Shown in pieces: positions 32,138 to 41,513 of a stretch of 64,000 bases of DNA. The notes beneath the pieces were generated by a model that had not been told where the DNA came from, made no database searches, and was given only the letters and a program-made list of their open reading frames with translations. The stretch covers positions 620,001-684,000 of the forward strand of contig JACJVZ010000001.1 in assembly GCA_020637445.1 (NCBI GenBank), read 5' to 3'. The stretch comes from Calditrichota bacterium. Lineage in GTDB: Bacteria; Electryoneota; RPQS01. The position numbers and the translations under genes were made by a program. Position 1 is the stretch's first letter. The number at the start of each line of letters is the position of its first letter.

Positions 32138-34231
32138 TTATGCTGGTTGAGGAGCAAGCGACTCTTGCTTCGGAGTTCGAGCAATCAACATTTCGGCAAC
32201 AAGCAAAGCCAGAGCAATCATAAGGAACATCTTCCATAACTCGTGTCCATACCGACCTTCACGAACGACCAGTTCGATGTTTTGATTCTCTGCCAAAACC
32301 GATTGATCGCCTCCAAGCGTTTCGAGTTGCGAATCACTTTCGGACAGAGCAACGTCTGATTCGTGCTTCGGAGTATTTATGACAACGGGCCGCACCAATT
32401 TCGAATTCTGCATCAGTCTGTACTCGCCCGTTTGCTGAATCGGGGGAATGCGCAGGGACTGCCCGCCGGATACTGGAGCCGCGGTCAATCGAAAACTCTG
32501 ATCGTCCTTGACCAAATCGTATTGCAGTTGCTCCGCGTCACGTAAGATCAATTCGGCATCTTCGCCTACCGTGAAGGCAAGTTGAGATCCTGATTCGCCG
32601 AATCCCGCGAGATATGCGGCGCTGCCGGTCATCAAAGGCGAGAAAACACCGGCGCGGTACATGGTGGACCATTCAGGATCAGGGGATCCCGTCAAGAATA
32701 GCACGCGTCCTCTGCCTTGAGTCGCTTCAACGAGAAAACGTAGTCCGCCGGTTCCTTCGATAATGGTCGACGCGCCGCTCGGTGTGGCGGCCAGCGCGAA
32801 CAACCGCATAAATGTCGGAGAAATGTCGACAGGTTTATCTTGGAAGATTCCTTCGAACAAAGGATGCTCGAGATCGACTTTTGTCCACCGAATTCCACCG
32901 GGACTAAAATCCTCTACATCAGTCGGCACGGGAAGCCCCATCTCCTGCATCCAAGACGCATGCGCGCGAATGTCAAAATTGGGTCCACCTGCTACAAACA
33001 TGCCTCGTCCGGTTTGCAAATAGGCTCGTGCTCGCTCAGAAAATGCGCTGCTGAACGCAGGCGCGTCCACGACAAATATTGCGTCAAATGCCGACCAGTC
33101 TTCACCTTCAAGTTGCGCTGGAAGGAGCTCCAATGTATGAACAAAGGACTCGCCTCTTCCACTTGGGTCAAGAGCCAGCGCGAGCAAACGTCGCGCGGGA
33201 GCGTCGGCGCCGACAATTGCGGTATTCAGTCGAGCGGGAACGCGCAGCACATAGCGACAAACGTCGTCGTTGGGAAATTCATCGGTGTCCTCAAGTCTGA
33301 CGTATCCGGTCAGGTCGCCCACACTCTCAGGAACAAAACGGATAGATTCGGTGCGTGTTTCTCCGGCGCGGATGGACAGCCTCGTTTGCGCCACCCGCTT
33401 CCCGTCTAAGTACACTCCGATGATACGGTCATTGCGGTCATCATTGCCGCTGTTGGCAACCGTAAAACTTAGTTCGACGGGCCGTCCCGGAGCGATCAAA
33501 CGCGACGTGATTGTGGCTGAGGCAATGCCGACATTCGAGATGTTTCCTTTAGCAAGATTCAAGACGTACAACCGAACGTCGTCAGGCAGTATCGGTGTTT
33601 GCGGCAACGACGAGGGCCAAACGCTTCCGCTAAAATCGGAAAGGACATAAACTTCTTTCAAGAGATTCTGCGATTGCCCGAGAATGGAACGTGCGACTCC
33701 AATTGCGTCTGTAATTGAACCACCGGATTCAGTGACGGTCGCCGCTTCAATTTCATCCCGAATTAGCGTCTTATGCTGAGTTGGTGCATCCGGAAAAAGT
33801 ACGGGTTTGGAATCAGACCATACGATTTGAATGTCGTCGTTTGATCCCAAGGCCTGAACAAGTTCTTGAGCGCGCACCTGAAGTTCGCGAAAACGCGTTC
33901 CCCCGGGCGATTCCGCGTTCATGGACGCCGTTCTATCCAATACGAGTACGACACTCGCACGGGCATCGCCGCCGCCGATCAAGCTTGCCTCAGATCTTAG
34001 CACGGGTCGCGCCATTGCCAATACCAATGCAAGAACCGCAAGAGTTCTGAGCAATAAGAGTATCCACTGGCGGACTCGCACGCGTCGCATTTTTTGCCGC
34101 TGCATCTCTTGCAAAAAACGCAGAGTGGGAAAATCCACCTCTTTGAAACGTTGCCGGTTCAACAGGTGGATTAAAATCGGGATCAGTCCGAGCGATAACG
34201 CCGCAAGCAGCGCCGAATTCAGAAAAGTCAT
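32138..34231 (-). CDS. BatA-like membrane protein with VWA domain
   Basis: 697 aa. The N-terminus is the BatA/aerotolerance module: two membrane helices (about 2-20 and 55-77) flanking HLLNRQRFKEVDFPTLRFL. A von Willebrand A domain follows with VLVLDRTASMNAE, a variant MIDAS (Asp-x-Thr-x-Ser in place of Asp-x-Ser-x-Ser). A glutamine-amidotransferase-like segment occupies the centre and a final membrane helix lies near the C-terminus (MFLMIALALLVAEMLI). The ATG at 34231 overlaps the gmhA stop. BatB, MoxR and DUF58 partners are not in this window, so it is an orphan here. Confidence 0.8.
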   Translation of the reverse strand: MTFLNSALLAALSLGLIPILIHLLNRQRFKEVDFPTLRFLQEMQRQKMRRVRVRQWILLLLRTLAVLALVLAMARPVLRSEASLIGGGDARASVVLVLDRTASMNAESPGGTRFRELQVRAQELVQALGSNDDIQIVWSDSKPVLFPDAPTQHKTLIRDEIEAATVTESGGSITDAIGVARSILGQSQNLLKEVYVLSDFSGSVWPSSLPQTPILPDDVRLYVLNLAKGNISNVGIASATITSRLIAPGRPVELSFTVANSGNDDRNDRIIGVYLDGKRVAQTRLSIRAGETRTESIRFVPESVGDLTGYVRLEDTDEFPNDDVCRYVLRVPARLNTAIVGADAPARRLLALALDPSGRGESFVHTLELLPAQLEGEDWSAFDAIFVVDAPAFSSAFSERARAYLQTGRGMFVAGGPNFDIRAHASWMQEMGLPVPTDVEDFSPGGIRWTKVDLEHPLFEGIFQDKPVDISPTFMRLFALAATPSGASTIIEGTGGLRFLVEATQGRGRVLFLTGSPDPEWSTMYRAGVFSPLMTGSAAYLAGFGESGSQLAFTVGEDAELILRDAEQLQYDLVKDDQSFRLTAAPVSGGQSLRIPPIQQTGEYRLMQNSKLVRPVVINTPKHESDVALSESDSQLETLGGDQSVLAENQNIELVVREGRYGHELWKMFLMIALALLVAEMLIARTPKQESLAPQPA

Positions 34232-34878
34232 CGAGTCAGTTTGTTTGAGTCGTCGGTCTTGGCGAGGAGCAGGTCCTCGATCAATTCCACCAGCATATGG
34301 CCGCAAAGCAAGTGTGCTTCTTGCACACGCTGGCCGGAATTCGAAGGTATACGCAGCGCATGATCGAGGTGACGGTCAAGCGGCGTTTGTCCCATTCCTA
34401 GGAAGCCGACGCATTTTCCGCCGACTTGACGGGCGCTTTCTGCCGCAAAAAGAAGATTCTCCGAGCGTCCGGATGTTGAAAGCAAGAACAAGATGTCGCC
34501 TTTGCGCATCAACGCCTCAACCTGCCGGGAGAAGACCTTTTCGAACCCGTAGTCGTTTGCACACGCAGTCAACAAAGAAGTATCGGTGGTCAATGCGACA
34601 GCAGCGAGCGCCTGACGTTCGCGGTGTGACGAGAGTCTGACCACAAACTCCGTCGCGAGATGCTGGCACTCAGCGGCTGATCCGCCGTTCCCGCAAAAGA
34701 ACAACCTGCCGCCGCTTTGCAAGCAATGAGCGGAGGCTTCAGCAATAGCGGTTAACTCTGCGAAACATGCGGTCGAGAGTTGACTGTGCATGGTTGCAGC
34801 ATCCTGCACAGCTTTCCGAAGTTTCTCAACCGCGCTGACGATCAAATTGTCTCCCGGAGCGTGAATATGATCACTCAT
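34228..34878 (-). CDS. gmhA: Phosphoheptose isomerase-like SIS domain protein
   Basis: 216 aa. GmhA converts sedoheptulose-7-phosphate to heptose phosphate for LPS core synthesis. SIS-domain motifs are FFCGNGGSAAECQHLATEFV (about 58-77) and LSTSGRSENLLFAA (about 132-145), with HLLCGHMLVELIE near the end holding metal-binding His. The ATG at 34878 lies one base past the alaS stop. A DnaA-initiator-associating DiaA-type function is a family alternative. It precedes the BatA-like gene with a 4-bp overlap. Confidence 0.85.
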   Translation of the reverse strand: MSDHIHAPGDNLIVSAVEKLRKAVQDAATMHSQLSTACFAELTAIAEASAHCLQSGGRLFFCGNGGSAAECQHLATEFVVRLSSHRERQALAAVALTTDTSLLTACANDYGFEKVFSRQVEALMRKGDILFLLSTSGRSENLLFAAESARQVGGKCVGFLGMGQTPLDRHLDHALRIPSNSGQRVQEAHLLCGHMLVELIEDLLLAKTDDSNKLTR

Positions 34879-34879
34879 C

Positions 34880-37540
34880 CTACACCGCCGCCGCAGCAAG
34901 TTTTTCGATAACAGATGGTGCGGAAGCCAAAACTGCATCAAGTGCGGTCGCATCTTTTCCACCGGCTGTCGCGAGATGAGCTTTCCCGCCGCCGCCGCCC
35001 TTCAAAGACTTTGCAAGTTCCTTGACGATGGGTACGGCGTCCCAGCCTTTCTTGACTAAGTCCTGTGTCACTACGACGGCCAAAGACGGTTTGTCCTCCA
35101 AGACCATCCCCAAGATTCCAACTCCGCTCCCCAACTCGTCGCGAAGGGCGTCGCCCATTTCCTTAAGTTGGTCAAGATTCTGTGCAGAAACGCGCTCGGC
35201 GACAATCTTTATGCCGCCGACGTCTTTGGCTTTGGCAACCAGCGAGTGCATCGCGCTGCCTGCAGCCTCCATGCGCAAGTGGTCGAGTTCCTTTTGGAGC
35301 TTCTTCTTCTCTTCAAGAGTTAGTTTGAGCTTTTCTGCGGGATCGCTGCCTGCGCTGCCGAGCATCTCGACAAACTCTTCGACTTTCGCCCGCTGTTCTG
35401 CCAAGTAGCGCCACGCGGCATCGCCAGTCAGGGCTTCGATGCGGCGCACACCCGCAGCCGCGGATGTTTCGGCCTTAATCACGAACAAACCGATATCGCC
35501 CGTGCGTTGGACGTGACAGCCGCCGCATAATTCACGCGAAACAATCTGTTCATCATCTGAAATCTCGATCATGCGAACTTCATCACCGTATTTTTCACCG
35601 AAAAGGGCCATTGCGCCGAGCGCTTGTGCGTCCTTCAAAGGCAAAACTTTCGGCGACACTTTGTAGTTGCCGCGAATCCAATCGTTAACCTGAGTCTCGA
35701 TGTTGACGAGTTCTTCGTGCGTCGGCTTGTTAAAATGCGTGTAGTCGAAACGCAAATAGTCCGGGCCGACGTAAGAGCCCGCTTGATGGACATGATCGCC
35801 AAACGCGCCGCGCAACGCGGCGTGAAGCAAGTGTGTGGACGTGTGGTTGTATTGTGTCGGCAGGCGATGCTCGGTTGAAACCATAAGCACGGCAGGCAGC
35901 CATGTTCTATTCTTGACAGCGTCGGCGAGGGCTGGGGGCGCAGACTTGATTTCCGCGGAGTGAAGTATTGCTTTATCACGACGCGAGACGCCGTGAATCT
36001 CCGCGTTGACTGTTTCTCCGTCGACTTCAAACTCGACTCTTCCTTCGTCTGCAACTTGGCCGCCTGACTCCACATAAAACGGGGTTCGTCTCGAGGCAAA
36101 AATCAGGCTTCCCTTTTCAATATCCAAGTGAAGAGGCAGAATTTCGGACGTCAGCGCGAGTTCGCTGTAGCCCTTAAAATCGCTCTCAGGTAGTTCGCCG
36201 TCGAAACTAAGTTCTTCTTTCCCAAGTTTGAAACTTCCTGCCGCACGAGCACGTGCGCGTTGCTGGTCCATGGATTTGGCAAAGCCCGATTCATCCACGG
36301 TCAGGCCGTTTTCGCGAGCCATAAGCTGCGTCAGGTCGAGCGGAAATCCGAATGTGTCGTAGAGCTTAAAGGCCTCGTCGCCGGGAATCTCGGTGGTTTT
36401 GCTCTTCTTGAGTGCTGCGACCACTGAATCAAATTGTTCAAGTCCACGGTCGAGCGTCTTGCCAAAATGCGATTCTTCAGCTTCGATAACGCGCGTGATA
36501 TGACTGTGACGGTCTTTGATCTCGGGGAAAACGTGACCCATCGTGTCGACCAACACAGGCACGAGCGTGTACAAAAACGGTTCGTGCAATTCGAGTTTGC
36601 GACCAAAACGCGCTGCGCGGCGCAAGATCCTGCGCAAGACGTAGCCGCGTCCTTCGTTGCCGGGCATCGCGCCGTCGCCGATTGCAAAGGTTAAGCAGCG
36701 AATGTGGTCGGCGATCACTCGGTGCGGGATCCCCGCGTCTTCTTGCGAATAAGTTTTGCCGGACTTATCGGCAATAGCCTGAATGATCGGCTGAAACAAA
36801 TCCGTATCGTAATTTGACTTGAAGCCGCCCAGCACCGTAGCGAAACGCTCGAGTCCCGCGCCCGTATCGACGTGCTTGGCCGGAAGCTGAACCAAATCGC
36901 CGCTCGCTTGTTGATCGAATTGAATGAACACGTGGTTCCAGAGTTCGATATAGCGGCGCGAGCCGGTATTGACGAACGCATTCGGGTCGCTATCGAATTC
37001 AGCGCCGCGGTCGATGTGAATCTCAGTGCACGGACCGCACGGACCAGTGTCACCCATCGACCACCAGTTGTCCTTTTTACCGAAACGCAGCACGTGCGAG
37101 GGAATAATGTCTGTTTCGCCCTTCCAGAGCTCCTCAGCTTCGTCATCAGTCTCGTAGACGGTTGCGTACAATTTGTCTTTAGGAAGTTTGAGAACTTCCG
37201 TCATCAGTTCCCAGCCCCAGCGAATGGAGTCGCGCTTGAAATAGTCGCCGAAGCTCCAGTTGCCGAGCATCTCGAAGAAAGTGTGATGATATGGAGAGAC
37301 GCCGACTTCTTCGAGGTCGTTATGCTTGCCGGAAACGCGAATGCATTTTTGCGTGTCCGCCACGCGTGTCGCCTCAGGTTTGGCCAGCCCCAAAAAATAC
37401 GGTTTGAACTGGTTCATGCCCGCATTCGTGAACAAAAGCGTCGGATCGTCCTGCGGGACAACCGGCGCGGACGGCACGATCAGGTGTTGGCGTTCGCGAA
37501 AGAACTCAAGAAATTGTTGGCGGATTTCAGCGGCGGTCAT
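34880..37540 (-). CDS. alaS: Alanine--tRNA ligase
   Basis: 886 aa from ATG 37540. The synthetase core has FFRERQHLIVPSAPVVPQDD, FEMLGNWSFGDYF and GDTGPCGPCTEIHID. Then come GNEGRGYVLRRILRRAARFG, an editing domain with HTSTHLLHAAL and CGGCHV zinc/editing residues, and a C-Ala domain ending in KGGGGGKAHLATAGG. All are in the expected order and at normal spacing. It charges and proofreads tRNA-Ala; the tRNA-Ala(CGC) gene lies 9 kb upstream on the same strand. Confidence 0.97.
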   Translation of the reverse strand: MTAAEIRQQFLEFFRERQHLIVPSAPVVPQDDPTLLFTNAGMNQFKPYFLGLAKPEATRVADTQKCIRVSGKHNDLEEVGVSPYHHTFFEMLGNWSFGDYFKRDSIRWGWELMTEVLKLPKDKLYATVYETDDEAEELWKGETDIIPSHVLRFGKKDNWWSMGDTGPCGPCTEIHIDRGAEFDSDPNAFVNTGSRRYIELWNHVFIQFDQQASGDLVQLPAKHVDTGAGLERFATVLGGFKSNYDTDLFQPIIQAIADKSGKTYSQEDAGIPHRVIADHIRCLTFAIGDGAMPGNEGRGYVLRRILRRAARFGRKLELHEPFLYTLVPVLVDTMGHVFPEIKDRHSHITRVIEAEESHFGKTLDRGLEQFDSVVAALKKSKTTEIPGDEAFKLYDTFGFPLDLTQLMARENGLTVDESGFAKSMDQQRARARAAGSFKLGKEELSFDGELPESDFKGYSELALTSEILPLHLDIEKGSLIFASRRTPFYVESGGQVADEGRVEFEVDGETVNAEIHGVSRRDKAILHSAEIKSAPPALADAVKNRTWLPAVLMVSTEHRLPTQYNHTSTHLLHAALRGAFGDHVHQAGSYVGPDYLRFDYTHFNKPTHEELVNIETQVNDWIRGNYKVSPKVLPLKDAQALGAMALFGEKYGDEVRMIEISDDEQIVSRELCGGCHVQRTGDIGLFVIKAETSAAAGVRRIEALTGDAAWRYLAEQRAKVEEFVEMLGSAGSDPAEKLKLTLEEKKKLQKELDHLRMEAAGSAMHSLVAKAKDVGGIKIVAERVSAQNLDQLKEMGDALRDELGSGVGILGMVLEDKPSLAVVVTQDLVKKGWDAVPIVKELAKSLKGGGGGKAHLATAGGKDATALDAVLASAPSVIEKLAAAAV

Positions 37541-37563
37541 AACGTGCTTAGAGGTGAAAGTTG

Positions 37564-38196
37564 CTAATTCAAAATCATGGAAAAGCCGCATTGCAGGCCG
37601 ATATAGCCCGTTGCGGCAGTGTTGTCTACTTGCAGCAAGTCGGCGAGCGGCCAAGCCGCGACCAGTTTCAGTGCAGCGCCCGAAACTTCTGGATTTCGCA
37701 GCGCAAGGTGAATGACACTGCGTGCCATCAGAGCCTGTCCGTCAATCGTACGGCCCCTTTGATATTCGCCTTCAAAGGGAGGTCGTGAGTTTTCTTCTGA
37801 CGCGGTCCACCACGCGATTGACGTTCCAACTCCGACCTTCAGTTTTCGCAAGTCGCCGGGCGACACAAGCGCGTCGAGACCGACTTCACGCTGATGAAAT
37901 CTAATGTTGAAAGCCGGGGGAGGCGAGGGATCGTCGTTGACGCGCCCATCCGTCGTTAGCAGAGAAAAGGACGGACTGAATGCATAGCGGTTGCCAAATG
38001 GGAAATAGCCGCTGAACATCAAAGTCGTACCCAGAGACCCCGGAGATACCCGGTCGCTTTCGACGTCTTGATACGTTTGCAAACCCATCGGCGTGGCCAC
38101 GCCGACCTGCACTTCAGCATAGCTGTAATGCGGGTATTCCGAAGCGAAGGCAATCGAACTGAACGTGAGCACGAGCAGAAGGAGAAGTGACCGCAT
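37564..38196 (-). CDS. Small predicted outer-membrane beta-barrel protein
   Basis: 210 aa, not assigned to a named family. The start ATG at 38196 has AAAGGA eight bases before it. A signal peptide (about 1-18, LLLLLVLTFSSIAFA) precedes alternating hydrophobic/polar strands with many Gly and aromatic residues, suggesting an 8-10-stranded outer-membrane barrel. It sits between recX and alaS, where those genes are normally adjacent. Confidence 0.5.
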   Translation of the reverse strand: MRSLLLLLVLTFSSIAFASEYPHYSYAEVQVGVATPMGLQTYQDVESDRVSPGSLGTTLMFSGYFPFGNRYAFSPSFSLLTTDGRVNDDPSPPPAFNIRFHQREVGLDALVSPGDLRKLKVGVGTSIAWWTASEENSRPPFEGEYQRGRTIDGQALMARSVIHLALRNPEVSGAALKLVAAWPLADLLQVDNTAATGYIGLQCGFSMILN

Positions 38197-38255
38197 GGAT
38201 GAAGTCCTTTCGCGCAAGCAGAGTGGTCGGGTCGAGATCAAATCGTGCGCAACGG

Positions 38256-38762
38256 TCAGTAAGAATCCTCCTGATTAGAGTCGTCCGGTGGAAGGTCGAT
38301 AACTTTGAATATGATACCCGGCCTAAAACCACGCCGGGCAAGCAGAGCAGTTAACCTTCGCTTGCGGGTTTCAGGGTCGAGTGAAGAATATTGCCTGCTT
38401 TTGCGCCTCAGCAACTCTTTGGCAAGATCGAGTTCCTGATCGGCAGAAAGGTGATCGCTCACCGCTTGCTTTGCAGTTGCCCCAGAGATGCCCCTCGAGA
38501 CAAGATCGCGTATCAACGCACTTTTGCCTCGCGGATGTGTCTCGATACGAGTGCGTACGAAGCCCTCCGCAAATCGTGCGTCGTCAAGGAGATTTCGTGC
38601 TTTGAGTTTCTCAATTGCCAGCTCGATCTCTTCGGCCTCGTAGCCTTTGAGTTTGAGCTTGTCTTTGAGCTTGCGAGTCGAGTAGGATCGCGACGCCAGC
38701 AATTTGACGGCGTAAGGAAGCGCGTCTTCCTTCGGTCGTTTCTTTTCGACTTGCCTCATCAT
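38256..38762 (-). CDS. recX: Regulatory protein RecX
   Basis: 168 aa. RecX binds RecA filaments and restrains their activity. The three-helix repeats are visible: ALPYAVKLLASRSYSTRKLKD, then LKARNLLDDARFAEGFVRTR, and a KGKSALIRDLVSRGIS-like repeat. The second repeat carries the family FxxxFxRxR-type core. It follows a short outer-membrane gene with a 4-bp overlap instead of following recA directly. Confidence 0.9.
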   Translation of the reverse strand: MMRQVEKKRPKEDALPYAVKLLASRSYSTRKLKDKLKLKGYEAEEIELAIEKLKARNLLDDARFAEGFVRTRIETHPRGKSALIRDLVSRGISGATAKQAVSDHLSADQELDLAKELLRRKSRQYSSLDPETRKRRLTALLARRGFRPGIIFKVIDLPPDDSNQEDSY

Positions 38763-39457
38763 CTGAGCTGTGCCATCGAATCGAAAAAGACACCGATCTG
38801 AACAAGATAAGCATTAGCTGGGCCGATCGTTTGACGTCCGGCAGGCTCGTCGAGTCCCCAATGATAGGACAATTCAGCAAGTACTCCGACGCCGTTTTGT
38901 CGGGCATCCGTTTTCGCCCCTACGTGGATTGATGCCGTGGGAAAGTCGCCGTCAAACGTATATTCATATCCCCCGAAGTACCGTTCGCGATATGACCCTT
39001 GCGAAAAGGAATAGCCCACACCGACGCCGGCATAAAGGTCCGGTTCCGCGGTCATGCGGTACGAAATTCTGCCTCCCAGCTCAATCTGGAAATAGTTGAC
39101 TTTCGATCCGGACGTCGGTGCTCCGGTCAAGTTGTTCCAGAACAAAAACGACGGCCCCCAGAATACGTGCGGACGGTCAACTTCAAGCCGCAGATGGGCC
39201 GTATAGCCGCTGCCGGAACCGAACAGGCTGTTCCTCTCGAGACCGGGACCGGTTTTCGGTGTTCCTGAGTTTGCATATCCCGTCGCGGCGACGAGATGAT
39301 ATGCGTGCACACTCGTACTTGCCACTAATAAGACAAGTACGAGTGCGATCGCAGGAAACTTACGACTTCTTTGAACGGGATTTTGTGCTTTCAGCTTCTT
39401 GTTCCACCGGTTCTTCGGGTTCAGCGGAGATGAATCCCAACTCGCGACGCACTTCAA
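38759..39457 (-). CDS. Small predicted outer-membrane beta-barrel protein
   Basis: 232 aa from ATG 39457. That start lies 97 bp inside the 3' end of recA, and no ATG, GTG or TTG occurs between it and the signal peptide, so the true start is uncertain. The signal-like segment ALVLVLLVASTSVHA precedes Gly- and Tyr-rich strands (YAGVGVGYSFSQGS, AELSYHWGLD) typical of an OmpA/OmpW-sized barrel. It overlaps recX by 4 bp. It has no clear sequence kinship to the other small barrel gene at 37.6 kb. Confidence 0.5.
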   Translation of the reverse strand: MKCVASWDSSPLNPKNRWNKKLKAQNPVQRSRKFPAIALVLVLLVASTSVHAYHLVAATGYANSGTPKTGPGLERNSLFGSGSGYTAHLRLEVDRPHVFWGPSFLFWNNLTGAPTSGSKVNYFQIELGGRISYRMTAEPDLYAGVGVGYSFSQGSYRERYFGGYEYTFDGDFPTASIHVGAKTDARQNGVGVLAELSYHWGLDEPAGRQTIGPANAYLVQIGVFFDSMAQLR

Positions 39458-40430
39458 TTTCCACGGCCTTGAGCATTTCGGGGTTTTCTTTCAAGGTGCC
39501 AATCACGCGTTCGCGGCCCTGACCAAGACGCTCGTCTTTGTAGGAGTACCACGTACCCGATTTGCTGACGATTTCCAAGGTTGCCGCGAGGTCCAGCATG
39601 TCGCCGACGCGCTCGATGCCGCGACCGTAGATAATATCGAATTCGGCTTCGCGGAAGGGCGGAGCCACCTTGTTCTTTACAACTTTGACCTTGGTTCGGT
39701 TCCCGACGATGGTATCACCGTCTTTGATCGAAGCCATGCGGCGGATTTCCATACGCACTGAGCTGTAGAACTTCAGTGCATTGCCGCCGGTCGTGGTTTC
39801 GGGGTTGCCGAACATCACGCCGATCTTCATACGGAGCTGATTGATGAAAATCAGTGACGTTCGTGAACGCGAGACCACGGCGGTCAACTTGCGCATTGCC
39901 TGACTCATCAGACGTGCCTGCAAACCGGGCAGTGAATCTCCCATCTCGCCTTCGATTTCAGCCTTGGGCACCAGCGCCGCTACGGAGTCGATCACGATGA
40001 CGTCCAGCGCGCCGGAGCGAATCAGCATCTCGGCGATGTCCAGAGCCTGTTCGCCTGTATCGGGTTGCGACACTAGCAGGTCGTCGATGTCGACGCCCAG
40101 CGCACGCGCATAGTTCGGATCGAGGGCGTGTTCGGCGTCGATAATGGCCGCCTTGCCGCCGCTCTTTTGTGCCTCTGAGATGATGGTCAGTGCGAGCGTG
40201 GTTTTACCGGAAGATTCGGGACCGTAAATTTCGATCACGCGGCCTCTCGGCACTCCGCCGATACCCAGTGCGGCATCCAGCGACATCGAACCTGTGGAAA
40301 TCACATCCATGCGCTGAATTGGGCCGCTGTCGCCCAGACGCATGATCGAGCCCTTGCCATACTGCTTGTCGATCTGTGACAGCGTCAGATCAAGATTTTT
40401 CTGCTTTTCGGAATCAAGAGATTTGCTCAT
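39360..40430 (-). CDS. recA: Recombinase A
   Basis: 356 aa from ATG 40430. Family signatures are QYGKGSIMRLGD, the Walker A IYGPESSGKTTLAL, DAEHALDPNYARALGV, VIDSVAALVPKAEIEGEMG, loop L1/L2 ending in GGNALKFYSSVRMEIRRM, and a C-terminal acidic/basic tail. RecA drives homologous recombination and SOS induction. It lies in cinA-thpR-SRPBCC-recA order; a small barrel gene overlaps its 3' end. Confidence 0.98.
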   Translation of the reverse strand: MSKSLDSEKQKNLDLTLSQIDKQYGKGSIMRLGDSGPIQRMDVISTGSMSLDAALGIGGVPRGRVIEIYGPESSGKTTLALTIISEAQKSGGKAAIIDAEHALDPNYARALGVDIDDLLVSQPDTGEQALDIAEMLIRSGALDVIVIDSVAALVPKAEIEGEMGDSLPGLQARLMSQAMRKLTAVVSRSRTSLIFINQLRMKIGVMFGNPETTTGGNALKFYSSVRMEIRRMASIKDGDTIVGNRTKVKVVKNKVAPPFREAEFDIIYGRGIERVGDMLDLAATLEIVSKSGTWYSYKDERLGQGRERVIGTLKENPEMLKAVEIEVRRELGFISAEPEEPVEQEAESTKSRSKKS

Positions 40431-40452
40431 AGTGTCACTCGCAAGGGTTAAG

Positions 40453-40923
40453 TTAAACGGGACGTCCCGTCTCGGCATATGTTTTCAATCTTTCAAACCA
40501 CAATTTGTACTGAGAAACCAGCGCGCCCATGATCACTTTTTCGAGCATCTTGTTCATGAAGCCCTTCATTTCGTAATCAATCGAGAAGTTAAGCGCACAT
40601 CGTTTCTCTGCCAATTCAATGAGTCGAAATATCAGCTTCACGTGCGCGACCTTCTCGTGGATTCCGGCCGAACCGCCCACAATGGACTCCGCGAACATCT
40701 CGTTCTGAACGAAATGCGTGATTTCAGTTTCGAGCGTGGCGTCTTTTCCGTTGAGGTCGAGGTTAAACACGCGTCGTGCACCCTTGGCGACGACTCCGTC
40801 GGGCAAGACTTCTAACCCGCGCACGTTCGGCGCCCAGAACTCCACTTCCTTGCTTTCGGTGAGGGCTTGCCACACTTGCGACATTGGAGCTTCGATTTCA
40901 GTTGTGATGATTTGCTTTGGCAC
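40453..40923 (-). CDS. SRPBCC-fold lipid/hydrophobic-ligand domain protein
   Basis: 156 aa. It has the helix-grip pattern of the START/Bet v 1-like SRPBCC group: an initial strand TTEIEAPMSQVWQALTE and a central WAPNVRGLEVLPDG strand pair. A long C-terminal helix (FMNKMLEKVIMGALVSQ) caps a ligand pocket. Ligand unknown. It lies between thpR and recA in a co-directional run. Confidence 0.7.
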   Translation of the reverse strand: MPKQIITTEIEAPMSQVWQALTESKEVEFWAPNVRGLEVLPDGVVAKGARRVFNLDLNGKDATLETEITHFVQNEMFAESIVGGSAGIHEKVAHVKLIFRLIELAEKRCALNFSIDYEMKGFMNKMLEKVIMGALVSQYKLWFERLKTYAETGRPV

Positions 40924-40946
40924 GAGTTTTCCCAGTCTCGTTTGAT

Positions 40947-41510
40947 TTATGATTGGGGATTTCCCAACCGGAAATCCTTGAGCACGGTATAGATTGGTCC
41001 TTCTTGGCGAAGCGAACTTTGTACAAGACTGACCTGTGTTACTTCGAAAGGAGAACTGCGAAGCTCAAAATTCAGAAAAGCACCCGTGATGCGCTCTTTG
41101 CCGATGGGCTCTTTGATACGAGCGACCGTCAGATGCGGCACGAACTCCTTAACTTCAGGTTCAAACCCAAGCTCTTCCATACCGCCGCCTATTTCAGCTT
41201 GCAAAGCACGAAGAGTTTTTGAAGGAGTCAGTCCCGCCCAGTATGCGCGCGGTCTCTGCTTGGTCGGAAAGCAGCCGGTTCCCTGTATCGAAAGATTGAA
41301 CGGAGCGGAGTTCGCGCATGCTTCGGTAATTACGTTCTCCACGTCCGGCAGCACGTGATCAGGAGTGTCGCCCAAGAACTTCAGAGTCAGATGTAGATTC
41401 TCAGGTTCAACCCATTTGACGCCGCGCCCCAACCAACCAATTTTCTCTTGCGGCAGTCGGAGAATTTTCTGCCAATCTTCGGGCAGCATTATGGCGACGA
41501 ACAGTCTCAA
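40947..41510 (-). CDS. thpR: RNA 2',3'-cyclic phosphodiesterase (2'-5' RNA ligase family)
   Basis: 187 aa. The two catalytic HxTx motifs are HLTLKF with His40/Thr42 and HLTVAR with His126/Thr128, the usual spacing for the 2H phosphoesterase fold. It opens 2',3'-cyclic phosphates on RNA and can join 2'-5' ends weakly. The position between cinA and recA is a widely conserved neighbourhood. Confidence 0.92.
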   Translation of the reverse strand: MRLFVAIMLPEDWQKILRLPQEKIGWLGRGVKWVEPENLHLTLKFLGDTPDHVLPDVENVITEACANSAPFNLSIQGTGCFPTKQRPRAYWAGLTPSKTLRALQAEIGGGMEELGFEPEVKEFVPHLTVARIKEPIGKERITGAFLNFELRSSPFEVTQVSLVQSSLRQEGPIYTVLKDFRLGNPQS

Positions 41511-41513
41511 AAC

